A stretch of 64,000 bases of DNA from Sphingobium jiangsuense. GTDB taxonomy: Bacteria; Pseudomonadota; Alphaproteobacteria; Sphingomonadales; Sphingomonadaceae. The stretch lies in NCBI RefSeq assembly GCF_014196495.1, contig NZ_JACIDT010000007.1, forward strand, positions 174,315 to 238,314, written 5' to 3'. Under the pieces are notes generated by a model. The model was not told the origin of the DNA. It saw only the letters and a list, made by a program, of their open reading frames with translations, and ran no database searches. Position 1 is the stretch's first letter, and each line of letters starts with the position of its first letter. Shown piece by piece: positions 8,710-15,549 of the stretch. A program made the position numbers and the translations under genes.

Positions 8710-9810
8710 TCAGGCCCGCCCGCCCATCGTCGCCCGCGCCAGACGGCCGACCAGCAGGAACAGGCCGGAATAGCTCGCCTGCCCATAAGTGGACTGCGCG
8801 CCCAGCTTCGCGACCAGACGGCGATGCGCCTCGCCCAGCGAATGATAGGGCAGGCTCGGCAGCAGATGGTGCAGCGCGTGATAGCGCAGCCCCACCGGCG
8901 CCCAGAGCGGCGCGAGCAGCGCGGGCGGCGGCACGTTGACCGAATCCAGATATTGCGCGGTCACCGTCATCGCCGCGCCGTCATTCTCCCACAAATGGGC
9001 GACCAGCGTGCGCAGCTGGTTGAGCACCGCGACGCCCGACAGCACCGCCGCCCACACCAGCAGCGGCTTCCAGCCGAGCACCGGCACGCTTGCCATCAGC
9101 GCGAACGCCCAGAGCATCGCACCCGCCTCCTGCCAGAACCATTGCCGCCGCAACTCGCCCTCGGCCGGACGGCGGCGGAAGGCCGGGTTGATCGACAGCG
9201 CGGAATATTTCTCCGCCACCAGCCGGCGCAGCGGCGGAAAGAGCAGGCCCAGCGGCGTCAGCACGCCGAAGCGCAGCAGCACGCCGACCGGGGCCAGCAG
9301 CGCCACGATGATGAACAGCGGCAGCGACCACGGCTTCATCAGCGCCAGCGGCAGATATTCGGGATCTTCCACCGTGCCGTAGCGGATGCGCTGATGGTGC
9401 AGCGTGTGCACGCCCTCGTAGAGGAAGGACGGGATCAGCAGCGGAACGCCGACCAGCAGGTTCCAGCCGAAGCGGAAGCCCGGCAGCGCCCCCTCGCGCA
9501 CATGGGTCAGCTCATGGATGAAGCCCAGCGCGCGATAGAGCGCGATCACCGCGACCACGCCGCACAGCAGCGCGACCGGCCAGCTGCCGATCAGGATCGC
9601 GCCCGCGAGCGCGGCATACCCCAGCACGGCCGACGCCAGCAGGTCCGGCCAGTAGATGCCCGGCCGCGCCTTCGCGATATCGCGCGTCAGCTCGGCCGCC
9701 GCGCGCAGCATCGCGACATCGTCCGCGATTCCGGCTTTCGGCGCGGCGTCCATATCCTTTTCCCGCGCCGCTTCCGCGTGCCGAACCTCAATCTTCTTCA
9801 AAGCAGTCAT
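8710..9810 (-). CDS. Membrane fatty acid desaturase family protein
   Basis: This 366-residue integral membrane protein carries the three histidine boxes of the di-iron desaturase family: HELTH at 99-103, HTLHH at 135-139, and HALHHLLP in the last 60 residues. Hydrophobic pairs lie at about 58-95 and 185-205 and again before the third box. The family introduces double bonds or hydroxyls into acyl chains. It is divergent from the bacterial ceramide synthase with 129 bp between starts, which suggests action on a sphingoid base or ceramide acyl chain. A general phospholipid desaturase cannot be excluded. It is convergent with lptG. Confidence 0.85.
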   Translation of the reverse strand: MTALKKIEVRHAEAAREKDMDAAPKAGIADDVAMLRAAAELTRDIAKARPGIYWPDLLASAVLGYAALAGAILIGSWPVALLCGVVAVIALYRALGFIHELTHVREGALPGFRFGWNLLVGVPLLIPSFLYEGVHTLHHQRIRYGTVEDPEYLPLALMKPWSLPLFIIVALLAPVGVLLRFGVLTPLGLLFPPLRRLVAEKYSALSINPAFRRRPAEGELRRQWFWQEAGAMLWAFALMASVPVLGWKPLLVWAAVLSGVAVLNQLRTLVAHLWENDGAAMTVTAQYLDSVNVPPPALLAPLWAPVGLRYHALHHLLPSLPYHSLGEAHRRLVAKLGAQSTYGQASYSGLFLLVGRLARATMGGRA

Positions 9811-9939
9811 GGTGCCGTCCTAAAAGCCAATTGCGCGCAGATCATGGCAGCACCGTGACATAAACCAATCGGACCTGTGCGGGCGACTTGACAAAAAGCA
9901 TCAGGGACACGCAGTGCTAACCGCCTCTCAGCATAAGGC

Positions 9940-11103
9940 ATGATCGTGGCACATTCCCATCTGGTGATTTCCCCCGTTTCCGGCAAGACCGACCTTCGCG
10001 CCTTCGTGGATTTCGCGTGGGACGTGTATCGGGACGATCCGAACTGGGTGCCGCCGCTGAAGGACGAAGTCTACGGCATCATCCTGCCCGAAAAGAATCC
10101 ATGGTTCGAACATGGCGAGGCGCAATATTTCCTCGCCCGTCGCGACGGCAAGGTGGTGGGGCGCATCTCCGCCCATTTCGACCGGCTGGCGCTCGCCATG
10201 CCCGCCGAGCAGGGCATGGGTCCGGGCACCGGCAATTTCGGCTTTTTCGAGGCGCTGGACGAGGAAGCCGGCCTCGCGCTGATCGAGGCGGCGGAAAACT
10301 GGCTGCGCGGCAAGGGCATGACCCGCGTGCTCGGCCCGATCTCGCTCTCCATCTGGGAAGAGCCGGGCCTGCTGACGCAGGGCCACGACCATAAGCCCAC
10401 GGTGATGATGGGCCACCACCGGCCCGAATATGAAGGCTGGGTGAAGGCGGCGGGCTACACGCCGGTCAAGGAATTGCGCACCTATGAACTCGACATCACG
10501 CAGCAATTCCCGCCGCTGATCCAGCGCATCGTCCAGTCCGGCGAGAAGAGCGACCGCATCCGCATCCGCCGCGTCGACAAGCGCAAGTTCGATGCGGAAG
10601 CCGCGATCATCCTCAGCATCCTCAACGACGCCTGGGGCGACAATTGGGGCTTCGTGCCGATCACCGATGCGGAGGTCGCCCATTTCGGCAAGCAGCTGAA
10701 ACCCATCGTGTTCGAGGACCTGATCCGCATCGCCGAGCTGGACGGGGAGCCGGTCGCCTTCATGATGACCCTGCCCGACCTCAACGAGGCGATCGCGCCG
10801 CTGGGCGGCTCACTCTGGCCGTTCGGCTGGGCGAAGCTGCTCTGGTGGCTGCGCAAGCCGCAGGTGCGCACGATGCGGGTGCCGCTGATGGGCGTGGTGA
10901 AGCGGCTTCAGGCCTCGCGCATGGCGAGCCAGCTCGCCTTCATGATGATCGAATATATCCGCCGCGACGCGGTCACCAAATTCGGCGCCACGCGCGGTGA
11001 GATCGGCTGGGTGCTCGACGACAATCAGGGAATGAACGCCATCGCCGACGCGATCGAAAGCCGGGTGAACAAGATCTACACCGTCTACGAAAAACCGCTA
11101 TAG
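9940..11103 (+). CDS. bcerS: Bacterial ceramide synthase (GNAT-like N-acyltransferase)
   Basis: This 387-residue cytoplasmic protein resembles the GNAT-like enzyme that N-acylates the sphingoid base in Caulobacter. The opening region with FVDFAWDVYRDDPNWVPPLK and NPWFEHGEAQYFLARRDGKV is a typical start for this family. A second GNAT-like half follows around DAWGDNWGFVPITDAEV. The start at 9940 gives a full-length protein. Together with spt and the ACP it supports a near-complete ceramide pathway; the ketoreductase and acyl-ACP synthetase are not in this window. Automated annotation often calls this family a plain N-acetyltransferase, so the specific call rests on gene context and family resemblance. 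Confidence 0.78.
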   Translation: MIVAHSHLVISPVSGKTDLRAFVDFAWDVYRDDPNWVPPLKDEVYGIILPEKNPWFEHGEAQYFLARRDGKVVGRISAHFDRLALAMPAEQGMGPGTGNFGFFEALDEEAGLALIEAAENWLRGKGMTRVLGPISLSIWEEPGLLTQGHDHKPTVMMGHHRPEYEGWVKAAGYTPVKELRTYELDITQQFPPLIQRIVQSGEKSDRIRIRRVDKRKFDAEAAIILSILNDAWGDNWGFVPITDAEVAHFGKQLKPIVFEDLIRIAELDGEPVAFMMTLPDLNEAIAPLGGSLWPFGWAKLLWWLRKPQVRTMRVPLMGVVKRLQASRMASQLAFMMIEYIRRDAVTKFGATRGEIGWVLDDNQGMNAIADAIESRVNKIYTVYEKPL

Positions 11104-11133
11104 CCCAGTTCAGCGATCCGGCCTCTCCCGCCT

Positions 11134-11664
11134 TCACTCCGTGGTGAAAGCGGGGGCCGCCAGCGTGCGGGCATGCTCGCCTATGTCGGCGGGCCAGCGG
11201 GCGGTGATCCTCGCGAAATCCCCGCCCCTGCCCGCATAGAGCGCGCGCATCGCCTCTTCATAATCCGGGCAATTGCCCGCCATGGCGGTGGAAAAGGCAT
11301 AGGCCGCATCCATCGCCCGCCGCGCCGCCGCGCCCGCATCGTCGGCGCGGCTCGCCGCCTCGACCAGCTTGCGCAACGTGACCGACGCGCCGCCGGGCTG
11401 CCGCGCGAGCCATTCCCAATGCCGGGGCAGCAAGGTGACCTCCCGCGCCTTCACGCCGAGGGCGGGCCTGCCGCGCATCCGCGCCTGCGACGCCCTGTCC
11501 GCCTCTTCCCGCAGGTCGATATCGGTCTGACGGCCGGTGTCATCGTCGAACAGCAGCACCTGCGCCGCCTTCGGCCCCATAGCGCGCAACACCACGCGCA
11601 TCTCCTCCTCCGTGCCGCCCGCGACCCGCTTTTCGCCATCGAATGCCGTCAGATATGTCGTCAT
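11134..11664 (-). CDS. DUF2239 family protein
   Basis: This 176-residue soluble protein matches the DUF2239 layout: MTTYLTAFDGEKRVAGG at the start, VLLFDDDTGRQTDIDLR, then the basic segment VTLLPRHWEWLARQPGGAS and a helical C-terminus. ATG 11664 is preceded by GGAGCG (ribosome binding); upstream frames run into the operator region. The segment with WEWL and GGAS resembles a short DNA-binding-like helix pair, but function is unknown. It stands alone, convergent with bcerS by 30 bp, and has a striking inverted-repeat operator just upstream. Confidence 0.75.
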   Translation of the reverse strand: MTTYLTAFDGEKRVAGGTEEEMRVVLRAMGPKAAQVLLFDDDTGRQTDIDLREEADRASQARMRGRPALGVKAREVTLLPRHWEWLARQPGGASVTLRKLVEAASRADDAGAAARRAMDAAYAFSTAMAGNCPDYEEAMRALYAGRGGDFARITARWPADIGEHARTLAAPAFTTE

Positions 11665-11684
11665 GTCTCGCTCCTTCGGCATTA

Positions 11685-11729
11685 ATATATACCCGGATAT
11701 AATTATATCAATATGATCCGGGTATATAT
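11685..11729. promoter_or_regulatory. 14-bp perfect inverted repeat, candidate operator of the DUF2239 gene
   Basis: ATATATACCCGGAT (11685-11698) and ATCCGGGTATATAT (11716-11729) form perfect inverted arms with a 17-bp AT-rich spacer. Each arm is itself a near palindrome (TATACCCGGATATA-like), as if two dimeric repressor sites lay side by side. It starts 21 bp upstream of the DUF2239 ATG, where the promoter should be. The AT content is far from the surrounding high-GC sequence. The binding protein is not identified. Confidence 0.65.
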
Positions 11730-11820
11730 ATGCGAGAGGGAGCGTTGCGCTATCATGGGAGCTTGCAAACATCTGCGCGAGATAACCGCTTTGGGTGGTT
11801 AGCCGCCCTTCTCTACACTC

Positions 11821-11850
11821 GTTCGCCCTGAACTTGTCGAAGGGCGAACG
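11821..11850. repeat. Intergenic hairpin repeat (GTTCGCCCT...AGGGCGAAC)
   Basis: Arms GTTCGCCCT (11821-11829) and AGGGCGAAC (11841-11849) flank GAACTTGTCGA. Related sequence (CTGAGCCTGTCGAAG-type) occurs at 18621-18654 and 45077-45160. It is a dispersed intergenic palindrome, sitting between the xthA 3' end and the DUF2239 operator. Confidence 0.65.
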
Positions 11851-11932
11851 GGTGTTAAATCGGTACAGGACCGCCTCAAAAAGGGCGGAAAAGCAGCCTC
11901 GCCCCGCCCCATTATTCCAGCGCCCTGCGCGT

Positions 11933-12706
11933 TCAGTCGCGCAATTCCACCCAGACCGGCGCGTGATCGCTCGCTTTTTCGCGGCCGCGATAGGCCTTGT
12001 CGACCTGCGCGGTGACGAGGCGGTCCGCCGCAATCGGGGAGAGCAGCAGATGATCGATGCGGAACCCGGCGTCCCGCTGCCATGCGCCCGCCTGATAATC
12101 CCAATAGGTCCATACCCCGCCCGCCGGATGGATGGCGGCGAGCGCGTCCGTCCAGCCGTCGCCGGTGAGCGCGCGATAGGCGGAACGGCTCTCCGGCTGC
12201 ATCAGCGCATCATCCGCCATCGCCCCCACCGACCAGACGTCGCGGTCATAGGGGATGACGTTATAGTCCCCGGCGAGGATCGCGGGCACCTCTTCCGCCC
12301 AGATTTCCGCCGCCCGCGCGCGCAGGCGCTTCATCCAGCGCAGCTTGTAGTCGAATTTCGGCCCCGGACAGGGATTGCCGTTGGGCAGATAGATGGTCGC
12401 GACGCGCAGGCCGTTCACCTCGGCCTCCAGATAGCGGCTATGCTCGTCCTCCGGCTCGCCGTCGAGGCCGCGTGCGACCTCCTGCGGCTGCGCGCCGCGC
12501 GCCAGGATGGCGACGCCATTGAAGCCCTTCTGCCCGTGCCAGACCGCGCCATAGCCCGCCGCCTCGATCTCCTGCGCGGGGAAGGTTTCGTCGGAGGTCT
12601 TGAGTTCCTGCAGGCAGGCGATATCGGGCCGGGTCTCCTCCAGCCATTCGAGGAGACGCGGCAGACGGGCCTTGATGCCGTTGATGTTGAAGCTGGCGAT
12701 ACGCAT
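11933..12706 (-). CDS. xth: Exodeoxyribonuclease III
   Basis: This 257-residue protein is an exonuclease III / AP endonuclease of the EEP superfamily. It cleaves abasic sites and degrades 3' ends in base-excision repair. Motifs are MRIASFNINGIKARLPRL (first Asn), CLQELKT (metal-binding Glu), GDYNVIPYDRDVW (Asp and Asn), RIDHLLLSP, and SDHAPVWVEL (catalytic Asp-His). Length and all catalytic motifs are normal. It follows erpA on the minus strand with a 57-bp gap and may be co-transcribed with it. Confidence 0.95.
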   Translation of the reverse strand: MRIASFNINGIKARLPRLLEWLEETRPDIACLQELKTSDETFPAQEIEAAGYGAVWHGQKGFNGVAILARGAQPQEVARGLDGEPEDEHSRYLEAEVNGLRVATIYLPNGNPCPGPKFDYKLRWMKRLRARAAEIWAEEVPAILAGDYNVIPYDRDVWSVGAMADDALMQPESRSAYRALTGDGWTDALAAIHPAGGVWTYWDYQAGAWQRDAGFRIDHLLLSPIAADRLVTAQVDKAYRGREKASDHAPVWVELRD

Positions 12707-12763
12707 GCGCCTCAGGGAGCGGAAATGACGTCCCGCGTCAAGGCCCGGCCGCGCTTAAATGGC

Positions 12764-13090
12764 CTAAATGGAAAAGCTGGAGCCGCAACCGCAACCGGCG
12801 GTCGCATTGGGATTGGTCACCTTGAACGCGGCGCCGCCCAGATCCTCGACATAATCGACCGCCGCGCCGCGCACCAGATCGAGGCTCATCGGGTCGACCA
12901 CCAGCATCACGCCGTCGGTTTCCACGGAGAGGTCATCCGCCTCCACCCCGTCGGCAAGGCCGAAGCGATATTGGAAGCCGGAACACCCCCCGCCCTCGAC
13001 GGCCAGCCGCAATATCGCGGGCTTCGACTGCCTCTGCGCGATCCAGGCGACACGCGCGGCGGCGGAAGGGGTAAGGATGATGTCGGTCAT
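12764..13090 (-). CDS. erpA: Iron-sulfur cluster insertion protein ErpA
   Basis: This 108-residue A-type carrier has the three conserved cysteines: Cys36 in GGGCSGFQY and Cys100/Cys102 in [12 protein letters not shown]-type carriers receive Fe-S clusters from a scaffold and pass them to apo-enzymes. IscA and SufA are close relatives; ErpA is the usual call when the gene lies away from isc/suf, as here. No other Fe-S assembly genes are adjacent. Confidence 0.88.
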   Translation of the reverse strand: MTDIILTPSAAARVAWIAQRQSKPAILRLAVEGGGCSGFQYRFGLADGVEADDLSVETDGVMLVVDPMSLDLVRGAAVDYVEDLGGAAFKVTNPNATAGCGCGSSFSI

Positions 13091-13197
13091 GGCTGCTTAG
13101 ATAGGGATGGCGCCAGGGGGTGGCAAGCCCGTCCCTGTTCAGGGGGCGATGGCTGGCATCGCCCTGCTTCGGGAAGGCTGTTTGGGTGGTTACCGTC

Positions 13198-13267
13198 ACC
13201 CCAGCGAAGGCTGGGGTCGCAGGCCATGCTGTGCGCCGTATCGCGAGATGCCAGCCTGCGCTGGCAT
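13198..13267. repeat. Composite intergenic repeat with two hairpins
   Basis: ACCCCAGC-GAAG-GCTGGGGT (13198-13217) and ATGCCAGC-CTGC-GCTGGCAT (13248-13267) form two perfect 8-bp-stem hairpins 30 bp apart. Half copies occur at 8674-8697 and 38433-38510. It lies in the 282-bp gap between erpA and the M23 peptidase, upstream of erpA. This is the well-known style of paired-hairpin intergenic element of sphingomonads, not a gene. Confidence 0.75.
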
Positions 13268-13316
13268 GACGCGTCGGGAAGGGCAGGAATTGACCGCAAC
13301 CCGTCATCCAATCCCC

Positions 13317-13346
13317 AAAAGAAAAAGGCGCCACCAAGGGCGCCTC
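13317..13346 (-). terminator. Rho-independent terminator of the M23 peptidase gene
   Basis: On the minus strand AGGCGCC-CTTGGT-GGCGCCT (13326-13345) is followed by a T-rich run (TTTTCTTTT, from 13325 downwards). It lies 27 bp past the stop codon of the M23 peptidase. Confidence 0.85.
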
Positions 13347-13372
13347 TGTCGCGGTTCCGTTGCCGCGGCCTC

Positions 13373-14155
13373 TTATTTCGAGGCCAGCTTTTCTTCCTGG
13401 CTGGTCGGGCCGCCGACCGCGACGTCGCCCCGGCTGTTGAAGGCCATGGCGCGTTCCGAGCCGGTGACGAAGGGCAGCGGGTTGATCGCGTTGCCCGAAA
13501 TGCGGATTTCATAATGCAGATGGCTGCCGGTCGAACGGCCGGTCGAGCCCATCAGGCCGATGAGCTGGCCCCGGCGCACCCGCTGGTTGGGCTGCACGAT
13601 CAGCTTGGACAGGTGGCCGTAACGGGTTTCAGTGTCGTTGCCATGGGCGATTTCGACCAGATTGCCGTAGCCATTCACCCATTGCGAGCGGCTGACGATG
13701 CCGTCGGCGGTTGCATAGATCGGGGTGCCCACCGGGCCCGGAATGTCGATGCCCTTGTGCATGCGGGTGCGGCCGTTGAACGGATCGTTGCGCGCGCCGT
13801 AATTGCTGGTCAGCGCCAGATTGTCCACCGGGCGGCCGGTCGGGATGTAGACGCTCGCGCGCGCGGCGGGCATGCCGCCATTGTCCAGCCGCTTCCAGCT
13901 GGAAAACAGGTTGGCGAAGGTGGCATCCTCTCCCTGGAACACCTTCTTGTCGGCGAGGCTCAGATCGTCGCTATAGGGGTCGTCGTCATTGTCGATCGAC
14001 GCCGCCGTGGCGGTCTTCACGGTGTCGGCATGGGCGGGCGCCGCCGCGATCGAGAGGCCCGCCGCGGTCAGGACCAAAAAAATCTTTCGTGAACCGGACA
14101 GGAACTGGAACCGATCGAGGCCGCAGCCGTTGGTGTTGCGTTCAGTTTTCGACAT
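13373..14155 (-). CDS. M23 family metallopeptidase (LytM-type endopeptidase)
   Basis: This 260-residue exported protein starts at ATG 14155; an upstream extension is open but lacks reason. An N-terminal hydrophobic stretch (IFLVLTAAGLSIAAAPAHA, cleavage near residue 43) directs export. The C-terminal LytM domain shows the zinc motifs: HKGIDIPGPVGTPIYA (first His and Asp) and GSHLHYEIR (HxH). The family cleaves peptidoglycan cross-bridges or, when degenerate, activates amidases. Here the metal ligands are intact, so catalysis is likely. Transcribed alone with its own terminator. Confidence 0.9.
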   Translation of the reverse strand: MSKTERNTNGCGLDRFQFLSGSRKIFLVLTAAGLSIAAAPAHADTVKTATAASIDNDDDPYSDDLSLADKKVFQGEDATFANLFSSWKRLDNGGMPAARASVYIPTGRPVDNLALTSNYGARNDPFNGRTRMHKGIDIPGPVGTPIYATADGIVSRSQWVNGYGNLVEIAHGNDTETRYGHLSKLIVQPNQRVRRGQLIGLMGSTGRSTGSHLHYEIRISGNAINPLPFVTGSERAMAFNSRGDVAVGGPTSQEEKLASK

Positions 14156-14258
14156 TGCGACCCTACCTGTACGCCGAAACCATGTTTCTGGCGGATTGAA
14201 GCTTTGTGTCAGCAGAAACCGTCCCTGCCCCGTGGGAACCCTGTCTGACAGACGCGCG

Positions 14259-15086
14259 TTAATAAGCAAGCGGCAGATAATATTCGCGCGTTAAACCGGC
14301 CTGATCGCGCGCCGAGTCGTTGAACGGAGGCTTCAGACGGCCCCGAAAGTGCCGATTTACAAGGTTTTGGTAATGATTTGGGGCTGATACGCCCAATCGT
14401 TTCGTCCCTTCCTCAAACCATTTCGTCCCGAAATGCACATGGCGGATTTCGTCCGTCATGATTCTTTCCAACATCTTCGCGGAAGGCAAATCGCCTGCCT
14501 CGGTAAAGCGCTCGATCGTCGTCGGGGTGATGTCGAGCGCCCGCGCCTCCAGCACCATCGGCACGATGGCGAGCCGGGCGAGCGCGTCATGCGCGGTTTC
14601 CTCCGCCGCCTCCCACAATCCGCCATGGGCGGGCAAGGCGCCATAATGGCTGCCCAATTGCCGCAACCGCCGGTCGAGCAAGGCGAAATGCATCGCCTCG
14701 TCCGCGCCCACGCGCAGCCAGTCGTCGGTGAATGCGCGCGGAAATCGGCCGCCGAAGCGCCCCACCATGTCGAAGGCGAGGTCGATGGCGATGAATTCGA
14801 TATGGGCGAGCGCGTGCAGCATCGCGATCCGCGCCCGCTCCGACCCGGCCTTGCCGCGCTTGGGCATGCGGTTGGGCGGCAGCAGCTCCGGCCTTTCCGG
14901 CCAGGCGGGCCGGTCCGGCATCGCCGCGTCGAAGCGATGCGCCAGACGGCCCAGCCGCCAGTCGCGCGCGACCTGCCGCGCCGCCATCAGCTTCGCCTGC
15001 GGCTGCGCGGTCAGCAGCACCCGGCGGCACGCCGCGCCAACGCTCTCCCGCGCCGGATCGTCCCTCTCGATCATGCCTTCAGCCAA
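14259..15086 (-). CDS. DUF455 family ferritin-like protein
   Basis: This 275-residue soluble helical protein matches DUF455. The ferritin-like metal ligands are visible as HIEFIAIDLAFD, DDWLRVGADEAMHFALL and MTDEIRHVHFGTKWF, i.e. repeated E...ExxH pairs that would bind a di-metal centre. Relatives resemble MiaE-like tRNA hydroxylases, but no activity can be assigned. The start overlaps the bcp stop by 8 bp, so it is the last gene of the glnE-bcp-DUF455 operon. Confidence 0.8.
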   Translation of the reverse strand: MAEGMIERDDPARESVGAACRRVLLTAQPQAKLMAARQVARDWRLGRLAHRFDAAMPDRPAWPERPELLPPNRMPKRGKAGSERARIAMLHALAHIEFIAIDLAFDMVGRFGGRFPRAFTDDWLRVGADEAMHFALLDRRLRQLGSHYGALPAHGGLWEAAEETAHDALARLAIVPMVLEARALDITPTTIERFTEAGDLPSAKMLERIMTDEIRHVHFGTKWFEEGTKRLGVSAPNHYQNLVNRHFRGRLKPPFNDSARDQAGLTREYYLPLAY

Positions 15087-15549
15087 GCGCCTTAGCGGCC
15101 TCCAGCACCTCGGCGGCGTGGCCCTTCACCTTGACCTTCGGCCAGACGCGCACGGCCTTTCCCTCGCCGTCGAACAGGAAGGTCGCGCGGGCGATGCCCA
15201 TATAGGTGCGGCCATAGAGGGATTTTTCCACCCATGTGCCGAACGCCTCGCACACCGCGCCATCCTCGTCGGAGGCGAGCAGCAGCTTCAGCCCATATTT
15301 GTCGCGGAATTTGGCGAGCCTGGCGGGCTTGTCCCGCGACACGCCGACCACCGCCACGCCCGCCGCGTCGAACTGGTTCGCCAGTTCGGTGAAATCCTTC
15401 GCCTCATTGGTGCAGCCGGGCGTGTCGGCCTTGGGATAGAAATAGACGACCAGCGGCCGCCCCCGATAGCGGGACAGGGGGAAGGACACGCCATCGGCAT
15501 CCACCAGCGTCGCTTCGGGCATCGCGTCGCCTGTATCGAGCATATTCAT
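15079..15549 (-). CDS. bcp: Thioredoxin-dependent peroxiredoxin (Bcp/PrxQ)
   Basis: This 156-residue peroxiredoxin reduces hydroperoxides. The peroxidatic cysteine is Cys46 in YFYPKADTPGCTNEAKDF. The resolving cysteine found five residues later in many Bcp proteins is a lysine here; another cysteine sits near 103 (GAVCEAFGTW), so this is a 1-Cys or atypical 2-Cys form. The ATG at 15549 overlaps the glnE stop (ATGA), which decides the start over a longer upstream frame. It is translationally coupled to glnE. Confidence 0.92.
   Translation of the reverse strand: MNMLDTGDAMPEATLVDADGVSFPLSRYRGRPLVVYFYPKADTPGCTNEAKDFTELANQFDAAGVAVVGVSRDKPARLAKFRDKYGLKLLLASDEDGAVCEAFGTWVEKSLYGRTYMGIARATFLFDGEGKAVRVWPKVKVKGHAAEVLEAAKALG

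Noticed and set aside
14235..14260. Perfect EcfG promoter pattern GGAAC-N17-CGTT on the plus strand
   Set aside because: It points into the antisense of the DUF455-bcp-glnE operon with no plus-strand gene downstream; probably chance, unless an antisense RNA is found.
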